A DNA stretch of 64,000 nt from Paucimonas lemoignei (GCA_900475325.1 LS483371.1:4526001-4590000), one strand, 5' to 3'; numbered from the stretch's first letter, positions 53,095-61,554 are shown. Numbers and translations are program-made. Notes: a model not told the origin generated them from the sequence alone.

Positions 53095-54090
53095 ATGAGC
53101 CAGCTTTACGATGCCCGCGGCAATCTATACGCCGTCACTACACCCCAGGCCCTGCGCGAGAGGGGCATCGCGATTGCCGATAACTCCGCCGACGCGGCCG
53201 CGAGCAGGCTGCAATGGGCAAGCGCTGCGGTGCAGGCGATGTGCAGTTGGCCGCACGACCTGCCACCGGCGGGGGCCAAGGCCCATCGTTCGGATGGACT
53301 GCTGGTGGGGCCTTTCCAGGAGGCTGCGCCGTTTGATCTGCTGATCGTCAACACCGACGGGACCTTGGCCGAACGCAGCGGCAACGGGCTGACGATCTTT
53401 GCTCAACACCTGATCGACATGGGCCTGGCACGCGCCGAGGCAGGGTTTGAGCTGCGGGTCCACCACGACAAGCCAGGGTCTATCACACCCGTCACGACGC
53501 GGGCCGAGCCGATGACCGTTGAAGGCGAAGCCGGGTTTTGGCTGACCCTGGGCAAGGCAGATTTTGGACTGGACGCTGTGGGTGCGTTGGCGTCTGCGGT
53601 CAATCCTGCGCAACTCAATGGCCGCGCGGTGCATCACGTGCCCGCGCTGGCAGCACTCGACCATGCATGGGCGCAGAGCGTCTTTGTGCGCATTGGCAAT
53701 CCACATTGCGTCACGCTGGTCGATGACGAGGCGCAATTGCCTTCTTTTAAGCAGTTGCATGCCGCCGACCTCAACGCTGGATTGACGCGCATCGCCTTTG
53801 CCGAGGGCGAACAAGGCAGCGGACAACCTTGCCCGGCCGGGGTGAACCTGCAATGGGCCTGGGTGATGTCGGCGGATCAGATCATTGCCCGAGTGTTCGA
53901 ACGCGGCGAAGGGCCGACGGCTTCATCCGGCACCAGCGCCAGCGCCGTGGCCTGCGCCGCCTGGCACGCCGGGCTGGTAGAGCCGGGGCTGATCAAGGTC
54001 CAGATGCCCGGCGGCACGGCACCCGTGCGTTTGGTTGAGGCGGATGGGATGTTGCAGGTGTCGTTGTTTGGGGTGGCTCAGCCTGTGTGA
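53095..54090 (+). CDS. DapF-like protein lacking both catalytic cysteines
   Basis: 331 residues from ATG 53095. Two-lobed diaminopimelate-epimerase fold: DARGNLYAVT (cf. GLGNDF), NTDGTLAERSGNG (cf. NADGSxxxxCGNG), RIGNPHCVTLVDD (cf. MGNPHxV) and FERGEGPTASSGTSASA (cf. ERGxGETxACGTGA). Both acid-base cysteines are Ser here. A classical thiol two-base epimerisation is therefore unlikely; it may be an isomerase of the wider superfamily or a non-catalytic relative. Its length exceeds the usual 275 residues of DapF. It is transcribed alone, away from dap genes. Confidence 0.82.
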   Translation: MSQLYDARGNLYAVTTPQALRERGIAIADNSADAAASRLQWASAAVQAMCSWPHDLPPAGAKAHRSDGLLVGPFQEAAPFDLLIVNTDGTLAERSGNGLTIFAQHLIDMGLARAEAGFELRVHHDKPGSITPVTTRAEPMTVEGEAGFWLTLGKADFGLDAVGALASAVNPAQLNGRAVHHVPALAALDHAWAQSVFVRIGNPHCVTLVDDEAQLPSFKQLHAADLNAGLTRIAFAEGEQGSGQPCPAGVNLQWAWVMSADQIIARVFERGEGPTASSGTSASAVACAAWHAGLVEPGLIKVQMPGGTAPVRLVEADGMLQVSLFGVAQPV

Positions 54091-54106
54091 GCTCTGTCTA
54101 TGCGCC

Positions 54107-54272
54107 CGGAGTGGCGCTCCACCTTGGTCGCGAAAGCGGCAGTAGAGAACATAGATAAGCGTTGAATGTACCGACCCCTTCGCGAGCAAGGTGGAGCGCC
54201 ACCCCGGTCGCTCCCACGGACGGCGCCGGACCTGTGGGAGCGACCGGGGTGGCGCTCCACCTTGCTCGCGAA
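54107..54272. repeat. large perfect palindrome, REP-derived
   Basis: Two perfect 39-base arms (54179-54217 and 54234-54272) with a 16-base loop; each arm has GCGAGCAAGGTGGAGCGCCA at its outer part and CCGGTCGCTCCCAC inside. A third, partial copy lies at 54107-54136. It could form a strong cruciform or hairpin downstream of the DapF-like gene. Confidence 0.9.
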
Positions 54273-54302
54273 GAACGATAACGCGGTTCTGACTAAGCTC
54301 CG

Positions 54303-54740
54303 CTACTCACCAATATCCTCATTCCACAACTCGGGCTTGCTGGCGATGAAGCCTTTCATCATGTCCACGCAGGTCGCATTGTGGATAACTTCGACGTCCA
54401 CCCCGCGTGAGCGCAGCAGTTCTTCTTCGCCCATGAAGGTCTGGTTCTCACCCACGATGATTTTGCGAATGCCGTACAACAGGATCGCGCCGCTGCACAT
54501 CGAGCAGGGCGAAAGTGTGGTGTAGAGCACCGCGTCGCGGTAGACGCTGGCAGGCTGGCGACCGGCGTTTTCCAGGGCATCCATTTCGCCATGCTTGATG
54601 GCGCTGCCTTCCTGAACCCGACGGTTATGCCCTCGGCCAATGATCTTGCCGTCGTGCACGATCACCGAGCCGATGGGAATACCGCCCTCCTCCAGCCCCA
54701 GTTGTGCTTCGTCGATTGCAGCCTGCATGAACGGATCCAT
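54303..54740 (-). CDS. yeast-type cytosine deaminase
   Basis: 145 residues. Zinc-dependent deaminase of the CDA/TadA fold: HGEMDALENAGR gives the zinc His and catalytic Glu, SPCSMCSGAILLYG gives the two zinc Cys. GGIPIGSVIVHDGKIIGRGH, VGENQTFMGEEELLRSRG and the C-terminal WNEDIGE track Saccharomyces Fcy1 almost along its length, rather than bacterial CodA (a TIM-barrel enzyme). Expected reaction: cytosine to uracil plus ammonia, in pyrimidine salvage. Transcribed alone. Confidence 0.87.
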   Translation of the reverse strand: MDPFMQAAIDEAQLGLEEGGIPIGSVIVHDGKIIGRGHNRRVQEGSAIKHGEMDALENAGRQPASVYRDAVLYTTLSPCSMCSGAILLYGIRKIIVGENQTFMGEEELLRSRGVDVEVIHNATCVDMMKGFIASKPELWNEDIGE

Positions 54741-54770
54741 GGTAGTTACCTCAAGTGAGTCAGTTATTGA

Positions 54771-55286
54771 TCAGTGCGGCAGCGAGGCCTGCGCGTTATC
54801 CAGTGCTTGCGTGACAAAGTCCCGCAGCAGATCGGCAGAGCGCGCTTTCATGTCCATGCCGACGTCATTCTGCTTGGCCCGCAGTTTATTGGCGAGCATG
54901 GGCGGGTCGTCACCCTTGTTGAGCGCCCGCAACTCATCGGCGGTAAAAGCCTGTGCGTAGGCTGCTGCGAGGTTGCGGTCCCATTGCGCCTGGAATTGAG
55001 GCTGCAGCCGTTGCAGCTCGTCTTTGACCAGCGTCTGGGCCTGGGTTTTGCCAATGGCGTTGACGATCGTGCCAAAGGTGACGGTACGGGACGCGACCTG
55101 GTAACCGAGCCAGCCTAGGCTGTCGCCCAGGTGCCGCTCCTCGACGAATGCCAGAGCGCTGTCGTCTACTTCGGACGCTTGAGCCATTGGCGCCAGGCTG
55201 GCGGACGCGCCCAGGAGCAGCGCCGCCATTGGCGTCCTCATCATCCGTTTCAAAGCCGCAACAGCGACTTGCTTGCGCAACGTCAT
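54771..55286 (-). CDS. periplasmic protein, DUF2059-like
   Basis: 171 residues. N-terminal signal at about 1-38 (long basic start, MAALLLGASASLAPMAQA core). The mature part is helical with QAQTLVKDELQRLQPQF and FTADELRALNKGD, the latter like the F-T-x-x-E-L-x-x-L pattern of DUF2059 proteins. Function unknown. A 30-base gap separates it from the downstream deaminase gene on the same strand, so they may be co-transcribed. Confidence 0.65.
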   Translation of the reverse strand: MTLRKQVAVAALKRMMRTPMAALLLGASASLAPMAQASEVDDSALAFVEERHLGDSLGWLGYQVASRTVTFGTIVNAIGKTQAQTLVKDELQRLQPQFQAQWDRNLAAAYAQAFTADELRALNKGDDPPMLANKLRAKQNDVGMDMKARSADLLRDFVTQALDNAQASLPH

Positions 55287-55379
55287 GCTGCCTCCCGTTC
55301 AATTCATGACTGCCTAGTGAACCTAGCAGCTGCGCCCGGCTTAATCACTCCTCGGGTCGTAACCTGATATCCACTGACG

Positions 55380-55904
55380 CTAACGGGACGCTCCCGCCTT
55401 CCATTGCTCCCGTGTCATTCGATAGATGCGTACACCCAAACGATGGTATTGACTGTGCACAAAGCCGCTGAAACCGACCTTCTGAATGACGCGCACCGAC
55501 GCCACATTGGCAGGCTGGACGATGGCGATGACCGAGGCCAGGCCCAGCTCGCCGAAGCCTTGGTCCAGCGTGGCGCGCACCGCCTCGGTGGCCAGCCCGC
55601 GGCCCCAGAATGCGGGGGCCAGTCGATAGCCCAGTTCGATTTCATCGGCGCCATCCACCTGCTCGCGGTTCAACCCACAGAAACCGATCAGGCTACCGCT
55701 GGCGTTATCGACCACCGCCCGAGGACCCCATCCGGAGTCAGCGCAGGACTCGATGCACCACTGGATGAACTCCAGGGTTGCGTGGGCGCTCATCACCCCG
55801 CGAACCGAATAACGCATGACATCGGGGTGGGCCAGAATCGCGGCCAACGCCGGGCCGTCCGCGAGGGTCAGCTCGCGCAGGGTCAGGCGGTGGGTAGTTA
55901 ACAG
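55380..55904 (-). CDS. RimJ/RimL-like GNAT acetyltransferase
   Basis: About 174 residues. The domain needs the segment LTTHRLTLRELTLADGPAL at its N-terminus, which is in frame but upstream of any ATG, GTG or TTG. A stop lies just before, so the start must be a rare codon (CTG at 55904 or ATA near 55919), or the start has been altered. Acetyl-CoA loop: YRLAPAFWGRGLATEAVRA; end: SVRVIQKVGFSGF. Members acetylate protein N-termini or small amines. Confidence 0.75.
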   Translation of the reverse strand: MLTTHRLTLRELTLADGPALAAILAHPDVMRYSVRGVMSAHATLEFIQWCIESCADSGWGPRAVVDNASGSLIGFCGLNREQVDGADEIELGYRLAPAFWGRGLATEAVRATLDQGFGELGLASVIAIVQPANVASVRVIQKVGFSGFVHSQYHRLGVRIYRMTREQWKAGASR

Positions 55905-55957
55905 GGGCTTGGCCGTGTCTATGACTCACGCATTGTGGGGGGGGACTGTCGGGGTTA

Positions 55958-56020
55958 TCGCAGGCTGCGAAGCCCGATGTGTCAGGTGTATCGCTTTCGC
56001 AGCCTTCGGCAGCTCCTACA
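55958..56020. repeat. REP inverted pair, left unit partial
   Basis: GCAGGCTGCGAAGC faces CGCTTTCGCAGCCTTCGGCA with GCTCCTACA at the right end. Confidence 0.7.
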
Positions 56021-56035
56021 TTTGAAACTGGCTCA

Positions 56036-57049
56036 TTACAGACTGCCGCTGACCTTGCTGGCCACATCCGCAGGCAACCAGGCCTTCCAGACTTCCGGGT
56101 GATCCTTGAGGAATGCCTGAGCGACCACTTTCGGGTCCTGACGCTTTTCGCTCATCTGGCCCAGGGTCTGGTTGAGCAGGTCAATCGGCAGGTCGACTTT
56201 TTCAAAGAACGCCACCAGGTCCGGGTACTGCTTGTGGAACGGATCAGACACACCAATGCTCAGGTGTGGTTCCAGCGAGCGGGTGCCTTTGGGGTTCGGG
56301 TTGTTGGCGTCGGCCAGGGTTTTCCAGGCTTCGGCATCGAACGGCGGCTCTTCGAGCTTGATCAATTTAAAGCGACCCAGCAGCGGCGTTGGCGACCAGT
56401 AGTAAAACAACACCGGCTTGCCGCGATGAATCGAAGAGCTGATCTCGGCATCCAGCGCAGCGCCGGAGCCAGTGCGGAAGTTCACATAGCTGTCGGTCAG
56501 GCCGTAAGCCTTGAGCTTCTGGGTGTTGACGATTTCCGACGTCCAGCCGGTCGGGCTGTTGAGGAAGCGGCCCTGCTGTGGCGATTCAGGGTCTTTGAAC
56601 ACGTCTTTATAGCGTGGCAGATCGGCGACTGACTTGAGGTCCGGCGCCAATGGCTTGATGCCTTTGGCCGGGTCACCCTTGATCACGAATTCCGGCACCC
56701 ACCAACCTTCGGTGGCGCCTTTGACGATGTTGCCCAGCCCGTGAACTTTGCCCTCGCTCTGGGCCTTGACCCAGGCAGGGCTGCGTCCGGCCCATTCTTC
56801 ACCGATCACCTGAATGTCGTTCTTGGCCAGGGCGGCTTCCAGGCTGACGGTACTGCCCGGCAAAGTATCGGTGGGGTAGCCGTAGCCCTTCTCAACGATG
56901 GTGCGCAGGATTTCAGTGATCAGGCTACCGCTTTCCCAGGTGATGTCACCGAAATGGATCGGCGCGGTTTTGTCCGCCGCGGCCACCGGCTGGCCGAGCA
57001 AGCCCAATGCCAGAAGCGAACAGCCGAGCAGGGTTCTGATTGATGTCAT
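56036..57049 (-). CDS. glycine betaine-type ABC transporter binding protein (OpuAC family)
   Basis: 337 residues from ATG 57049 after GAGGTG. Signal peptide at about 1-24 (LLALGLLGQPVAA). OpuAC/ProX-type substrate-binding fold: FGDITWESGSLITEILRTIV, DIQVIGEEWAGRSPAW, GWWVPEFVIKG, GWTSEIVNTQ and KPVLFYYWSPTPLL, rich in Trp and Tyr as needed for a quaternary-ammonium cage. Ligand likely betaine, choline or carnitine. No permease or ATPase gene is adjacent, so it is an orphan binding protein, as is common in pseudomonads. Confidence 0.9.
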   Translation of the reverse strand: MTSIRTLLGCSLLALGLLGQPVAAADKTAPIHFGDITWESGSLITEILRTIVEKGYGYPTDTLPGSTVSLEAALAKNDIQVIGEEWAGRSPAWVKAQSEGKVHGLGNIVKGATEGWWVPEFVIKGDPAKGIKPLAPDLKSVADLPRYKDVFKDPESPQQGRFLNSPTGWTSEIVNTQKLKAYGLTDSYVNFRTGSGAALDAEISSSIHRGKPVLFYYWSPTPLLGRFKLIKLEEPPFDAEAWKTLADANNPNPKGTRSLEPHLSIGVSDPFHKQYPDLVAFFEKVDLPIDLLNQTLGQMSEKRQDPKVVAQAFLKDHPEVWKAWLPADVASKVSGSL

Positions 57050-57083
57050 GGTCACCTCTGGTTTTTTGTAAACGGATGGCGCC

Positions 57084-57159
57084 CTGCAGGAGCTGCCGCA
57101 GGCTGCGAATTGCGCTTTGTCAGTCAAACCGTTTTCGCAGCCTGCGGCAGCTCCTACAG
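57084..57159. repeat. REP inverted pair (GGAGCTGCCGCAGG type)
   Basis: GCAGGAGCTGCCGCAGGCTG faces CAGCCTGCGGCAGCTCCTAC upstream of the OpuAC gene. Confidence 0.85.
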
Positions 57160-57236
57160 AAAAAACCGCGCATTGGTTTTCACAGTCGAAGTTATCGACA
57201 TCGCGAAAGGCAGATTAGTTGTGCTGGCGAAGAATG

Positions 57237-58025
57237 TCAGGCAAACAGCGTCGGCAACCCCAGATCGATGGCCTGCTGGCGGTAGTCGAGCAACACCTGG
57301 TAGTCCCTCTCGCTGGCGGGCATTACCTGGGAGATGGCCAACACCTCGGCGACTTCGGGCAGCTCCAGCAGCGCCTGATTCATTGCCTGCCGAATGTCTT
57401 CGGCCTGTGCTGTGTCGCGACTGGCCGACGTGATAAACGGCAGACACGGGCTGGCAGCGCTGCGCGCCAGAATGCGCAGACCTGCCACTTCTTCGCTGGC
57501 ATCTCGGGCCAGGTAGTCGTACGTCACGCTGTCGATGGCCGCCAGATCACCGCGCAGTTCCTTTAGCGCGCGCAGGCTCAGGCGATGGCCGCCGGTCAAG
57601 GACACGTCGGCAAAAAAACGCCCGTCACGCTGCATCGGCGCGAGGGCATGGCGCAACAGGTTCATGCCGGAGTTGGAGTCTTCGCTGTTGATCAGGCCGT
57701 GACTGCCGAAGAAATCTTTCAGCTCGGTCCGTGGGTCGTCAGCGCGAACCATCAACAGGCTGCAATGGTTACCGGCGGCGCTGTGGGGCAATTCATACAC
57801 AGGGCGGCCCACCAGTCGCACTTTGCCCTGCAACAGGGTCATCAGCGGATAACCGCAGGTTTGCGCCAACAGCAACTCTTTCGATAACCACAGCTCGGGC
57901 AGTTCCAGGCCCTGCGCAGTGTCGCGGTGTGTACCCAGCAACTGGCAGATGCGCGTCAACCAGGCCTCGCTGGCCTGATGCACGCGATCGGGGGCGGTGT
58001 ACATGGGGAGTTGGGTGAGGGTCAT
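57237..58025 (-). CDS. PhnD-like substrate-binding domain protein
   Basis: 262 residues. Periplasmic-binding-protein fold of the phosphate/phosphonate (PhnD/PLUXD) type: LPMYTAPDRVHQASEAWLTR, CGYPLMTLL, NHCSLLMVRADDP, FFGSHGLINSEDSNSGMNLL, SLTGGHRLSLRALKE and AAIDSVTYDYLAR. Unusually there is no signal peptide; the frame has no upstream room for one. It may stay in the cytoplasm as a sensor or be exported otherwise. No ABC genes are adjacent. Confidence 0.78.
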   Translation of the reverse strand: MTLTQLPMYTAPDRVHQASEAWLTRICQLLGTHRDTAQGLELPELWLSKELLLAQTCGYPLMTLLQGKVRLVGRPVYELPHSAAGNHCSLLMVRADDPRTELKDFFGSHGLINSEDSNSGMNLLRHALAPMQRDGRFFADVSLTGGHRLSLRALKELRGDLAAIDSVTYDYLARDASEEVAGLRILARSAASPCLPFITSASRDTAQAEDIRQAMNQALLELPEVAEVLAISQVMPASERDYQVLLDYRQQAIDLGLPTLFA

Positions 58026-58078
58026 TCGCTAAACCTGATCGTTACTTCAACGCATTTCCTGCGGCCGCTACCAATACC

Positions 58079-58154
58079 TGTAGGAGCTGCCGAAGGCTGC
58101 GAAAGCCTTCTCAATGACACGCCGCCATTCGCAGCCTTCGGCAGCACCTACAGG
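58079..58154. repeat. REP inverted pair (GGAGCTGCCGAAGG type)
   Basis: TGTAGGAGCTGCCGAAGGCT faces GCAGCCTTCGGCAGCACCTA, between the PhnD-like gene and a 38-aa gene. Confidence 0.85.
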
Positions 58155-58175
58155 AACAGCATCAGACGACTCGTC

Positions 58176-58292
58176 TCAATGCCCAAAAAGCCCGGTGTCG
58201 GACTTCTTGGCTTTTTTGTCTGCGCGTTTTTCGTCGAGGGTCTTGGCCGGTTTTTTCTTGGCGGCTTTCTTTGAATCCATACCTTTGCTCAT
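58176..58292 (-). CDS. 38-aa Lys-rich protein
   Basis: 38 residues, MSKGMDSKKAAKKKPAKTLD then a second Lys/Ala half ending in SDTGLFGH. Fourteen lysines; GGAG lies nine bases before the ATG. Short basic proteins of this type recur in pseudomonads and may bind nucleic acid, though nothing is shown. Too short for most gene finders. Transcribed divergently from the acetyltransferase gene at 58394. Confidence 0.7.
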   Translation of the reverse strand: MSKGMDSKKAAKKKPAKTLDEKRADKKAKKSDTGLFGH

Positions 58293-58393
58293 GCTGCGTG
58301 CTCCACGTTGAGGGATCCGACCTTTGTTATACACCCATTGAGCGATCCACCCGCGTTATCATGCGCGGCTCTCCTCCCCCTGCTGCCTTGCCC

Positions 58394-58801
58394 ATGCCTG
58401 ACATCGAATTCTGCCTGTTGCCCGAAGTGTGCCAGCCATTGCTGGACAAGTTCTATCGGGCCCATCGCTCGCCCATGCGATCATCCAGCGGCTCACAGAT
58501 GTGGGTGGCCCGGCAGCCGGACATCATCGGCGCACTGTGCCTGAGGCCTGTCGCTGGCGGGTATTGGCTGACCGGGTTGTTCGTCGATCCAGACTGGCGC
58601 AGCCAAGGGATCGCCGGGCGGCTGATCGCTCAGGCGTTGAAGGATTCGGCAGGCGCTGTGTGGTTGTTCTGCGATCCGGATCTGGCCGGATTCTACGAGC
58701 GCTATGGTTTTGTACTGGCCGATGACTTGCCTCAATCCCTGGCAGAAAAACTGATGCGCTACAGCCGCGCCAAGGCGTTGGTGGCGATGGTCACGGGCTG
58801 A
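58394..58801 (+). CDS. GNAT acetyltransferase
   Basis: 135 residues from ATG 58394 (MPDIEFCLLPE). Short GNAT domain with MWVARQPDIIGALCLRP, LTGLFVDPDWRSQGIAGRLI (acetyl-CoA loop) and LAGFYERYGFVLAD (last motif). An upstream in-frame ATG at 58361 would add 11 residues. Substrate unknown. Transcribed alone. Confidence 0.82.
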   Translation: MPDIEFCLLPEVCQPLLDKFYRAHRSPMRSSSGSQMWVARQPDIIGALCLRPVAGGYWLTGLFVDPDWRSQGIAGRLIAQALKDSAGAVWLFCDPDLAGFYERYGFVLADDLPQSLAEKLMRYSRAKALVAMVTG

Positions 58802-58807
58802 TTTCAC

Positions 58808-58898
58808 TGTGGGACCGGCTTTGGCCGGGAAGGCTGCATACCTGTCAAAACAGATGCAGCGAATATACGGACCTCTTCCCGGCTAAAGCCGGTCCCAC
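58808..58898. repeat. REP pair (GGGACCGGCTTTGGCC type)
   Basis: GTGGGACCGGCTTTGGCCGG faces CCGGCTAAAGCCGGTCCCAC between convergent genes. Confidence 0.88.
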
Positions 58899-58923
58899 GG
58901 ATTGAGACTACGCAGCCGACAGC

Positions 58924-59463
58924 TCACTCATCCGCATTCGGGTCCATGTCGGGGAACATCACGTCCATGAAGCCGAACTTGCTGAAGTCGGTGATGCGCG
59001 AAGGGTACAGGCGGCCGATCAGGTGGTCGCATTCGTGCTGCACCACCCGGGCGTGGAAACCATGGGCGATGCGCTGGATCGGCTGGCCGTCAGGATCGAA
59101 GCCTTCGTAACGGATGCTCTGGAACCGGTCCACCGCGCCGCGCAGGCCGGGTACGGAAAGGCAGCCTTCCCAACCCTCTTCCATCTGCGGGCCCAAAGGC
59201 GTGATCAGCGGGTTGAGCAAAATGGTCTGCGGCACGGCTTCAGCATCAGGGTAACGCTCGCTGCGCTCGAAGCCGAAAATCACCAGTTGCAGATCAACAC
59301 CAATCTGCGGCGCGGCCAAGCCTACGCCGCCGACGCTTTCCATGGTCTGGAACATGTCGGCGATCAGGGTCTTGAGTTCTGGGGTGCCAAACATCGATTC
59401 GGGTACAGCGGGGGCGATGCGCAGCAAGCGTGGATCGCCCATTTTGAGAATGTCGCGGATCAT
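58924..59463 (-). CDS. def: peptide deformylase
   Basis: 179 residues. Removes the formyl group from nascent N-terminal Met. All three motifs are intact: [10 protein letters not shown] (motif 1), EGCLSVPG with the metal Cys (motif 2) and [13 protein letters not shown] with HExDH (motif 3). The usual fmt partner is absent, so this is probably the second, unlinked Def paralogue found in many pseudomonads. Transcribed alone. Confidence 0.95.
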   Translation of the reverse strand: MIRDILKMGDPRLLRIAPAVPESMFGTPELKTLIADMFQTMESVGGVGLAAPQIGVDLQLVIFGFERSERYPDAEAVPQTILLNPLITPLGPQMEEGWEGCLSVPGLRGAVDRFQSIRYEGFDPDGQPIQRIAHGFHARVVQHECDHLIGRLYPSRITDFSKFGFMDVMFPDMDPNADE

Positions 59464-59535
59464 GACAGCGCGTATCCATCGAAGAAAAACGTCATCCTGC
59501 CATAACTCCCACAGGTTTCACCAAGGTCCTGGCGA

Positions 59536-60498
59536 TCAGGATTCGCCGGTCTTCTCCGGCAACGGTACGGAGTGATCCCGACCCAGACCGGACACGTGCT
59601 GCTTTTCAGTCGACTCCAGCGCACCGTCGCCCTCTTCTTTTTCGCCCTTGTCCTTGCCTTCGGCAGACATGTGCTCGACCACGGCATTCATTTCCGCGCC
59701 GAGTAGCAACACCGCAGCAGAAATATAGAAGTACAGCAACAGCACGATGATCGCGCCGATGCTGCCGTACATGGCGTTGTAGTCGGCGAAGGTCTTGACG
59801 TAATAGCCAAACCCCAGGGACGCCATGATCCATACCACCACTGCCAGCACCGAACCTGGGGTAATGAAGCGGAATTCCTGTTTTACATCCGGCATCACGT
59901 AGTAGATCAAGGCCACGGCGACCATCAGCAGAATCACGATCAATGGCCAGCGCAAGACGGTCCACAAGGTGACGATGAATTCTTCCATGCCGATCTGCGA
60001 TGCCAGCCAGTTCATGACCTGCGGCCCAGTCACCATCAAGGCCGCCACAGCCAGCATCATCATCGCGATGCCGATGGTGTACAGCACCGAGAGCGGGAAA
60101 CGCTTCCAGATCGGCCGACCTTCCACCACGTCATAGGCGGCGTTCATGGCGCTCATCATCAGGCGTACACCGGCAGAAGCGGTCCACAACGCGATGAAGA
60201 TACCAATGGACAGCAATCCGCCCTTGGACTGTTGCAGCTGATCAATCACCGGATTGACCTGCTCCAGAGCTTGCGGCGGCAACACCAGTTCCGACTGCAG
60301 GCGCAGCCAGGAGAAAAAGTCCGGCAGGTGCAGGAAGCCGATGAGCGCGATCAGGAACAGCAGAAACGGAAAGAGGGAAAACAGCATCTGGTAAGCCAGA
60401 GCCGAAGCGTAAGTCGACATTTCGTCATCGAGGAACTCGTTGACCGTACGTACCATCACCTTGCCCAGAGGCAGTTGGCGCAATTCCGGGAAAATCAT
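59536..60498 (-). CDS. YihY/BrkB family membrane protein
   Basis: 320 residues. About six spans, family motifs ASALAYQMLFSLFPFLLFLI near the start, ALWTASAGVRLMMSAMNAAY in the middle and ADYNAMYGSIGAIIVLLLYF with SAAVLLLGAEMNAV near the end. The C-terminal 50 residues are a charged cytoplasmic tail (EGKDKGEKEEGDG). These proteins were once annotated as RNase BN by mistake; their real role is unknown, possibly transport. Transcribed alone. Confidence 0.92.
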   Translation of the reverse strand: MIFPELRQLPLGKVMVRTVNEFLDDEMSTYASALAYQMLFSLFPFLLFLIALIGFLHLPDFFSWLRLQSELVLPPQALEQVNPVIDQLQQSKGGLLSIGIFIALWTASAGVRLMMSAMNAAYDVVEGRPIWKRFPLSVLYTIGIAMMMLAVAALMVTGPQVMNWLASQIGMEEFIVTLWTVLRWPLIVILLMVAVALIYYVMPDVKQEFRFITPGSVLAVVVWIMASLGFGYYVKTFADYNAMYGSIGAIIVLLLYFYISAAVLLLGAEMNAVVEHMSAEGKDKGEKEEGDGALESTEKQHVSGLGRDHSVPLPEKTGES

Positions 60499-60655
60499 GG
60501 CGTCTCCTTCGCATCATAGACGGGCGCAGCTTACACATTCAGATGAGCGGTTACTGTGCCTGTCACCTGATCTACGCGTAAAACGCCGCTTTTTAACGTA
60601 ATCAGTGGACTGGGTCAGCCATAAAAAGGTTTCAAAATCAGTACACCACACATGA

Positions 60656-60681
60656 TAACGGCCATCCGAAGATGGCCGTTA
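60656..60681 (-). terminator. stem-loop with UUCG loop after the CsbD gene
   Basis: Perfect 11-bp stem TAACGGCCATC/GATGGCCGTTA; on the minus strand the loop is TTCG, a very stable tetraloop. The following U-run is poor, so it may be a processing or stability element rather than a strong terminator. Confidence 0.55.
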
Positions 60682-60723
60682 TGTTGAATCATGCCCGGTG
60701 GATGAGTCCGGGCGGTGATTCGA

Positions 60724-60915
60724 TTACGCCTTGTCGACGCCTTTCTTAATCGCATCTTTGGCATTGCCTTTAGCTTGCTGAGCTTCACCCTTCAATTCCT
60801 GGGCTTTGCCTTCGCCTTGCAGCTTGGTGTTATCGGTTGCCTTGCCAACACCTTGCTTGACGTTACCAACAGCTTCGTTAGCCATGCCTTTAACTTTATC
60901 GCCAGTGCTGCTCAT
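60724..60915 (-). CDS. CsbD family stress protein
   Basis: 63 residues from ATG 60915, with GGAG upstream. MSSTGDKVKGMANEAVGNVK then repeats of the GKATDNTKLQGEGKAQELKG type: the CsbD fold, hydrophilic, Lys/Gly/Ala-rich, no aromatic residues. CsbD proteins accumulate in stress and stationary phase; molecular role unknown. A stable hairpin follows. Confidence 0.92.
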   Translation of the reverse strand: MSSTGDKVKGMANEAVGNVKQGVGKATDNTKLQGEGKAQELKGEAQQAKGNAKDAIKKGVDKA

Positions 60916-61162
60916 GGGATTACTCCGCAATCAATGAGAGGTCATTGCCTCGACGTAATGATTGACCGGTCCTTTTTGCCAAGAGTTTCAAATATTTTTG
61001 ACCGGTTTCTCGCCGTTCGTCTGCTGGCATCGGGAGACAAAAGCATGACGTTTATGAAAGTTTGCCTTCCAGTTTGCCTGCCAACCCCCGAGAATGCGCA
61101 ACGCAATCAGGCGAGGCCGGGCAAGACTCGGCGCGCTGAATACATTGATCCGCAGGAACATT

Positions 61163-61543
61163 ATGAAACTCGATAAAAAGCAGGCCATCGCTCGCAGAAA
61201 CCAGCAACTGGGCGGTGCCGTGCTGGGCAGTAACAACACGCATTTCGCCGTGCTGAACACCAACCGCAATATCTGGTGGTTCGATTTGCCGGTGCCGCGC
61301 CTGGCGGTCGGCCAATACGAGTGGGTGCATCTGCTGCTGCACACACCGGCCACCGATGAACTGTTGCACCTGAAAGTGACCACCGTGTTCCTGCGCGATC
61401 ACATGGAAGGCCTGACCATCCGCAACAAAGGCCAGCGCAAATCCACGGTCAGCCTGGAGTTGAGTGCGGACAAGGATTCGTTTTTGAAGGACGTGCGGCC
61501 GACGGGTGCGGGGTTGGCGTTTACGCAGTTCCTGCAGGCCTGA
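61163..61543 (+). CDS. conserved small protein of unknown function
   Basis: 126 residues from ATG 61163, with GCAGGAAC upstream. Mixed alpha/beta, with WWFDLPVPRLAVGQYEWVHL and HLLLHTPATDELLHLKVTTV as the most structured part; cytoplasmic. I have seen similar proteins only in pseudomonads and cannot assign a family; a restriction-like or PilZ-like fold is not evident. Transcribed alone. Confidence 0.65.
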   Translation: MKLDKKQAIARRNQQLGGAVLGSNNTHFAVLNTNRNIWWFDLPVPRLAVGQYEWVHLLLHTPATDELLHLKVTTVFLRDHMEGLTIRNKGQRKSTVSLELSADKDSFLKDVRPTGAGLAFTQFLQA

Positions 61544-61554
61544 CGCGTCGAATG

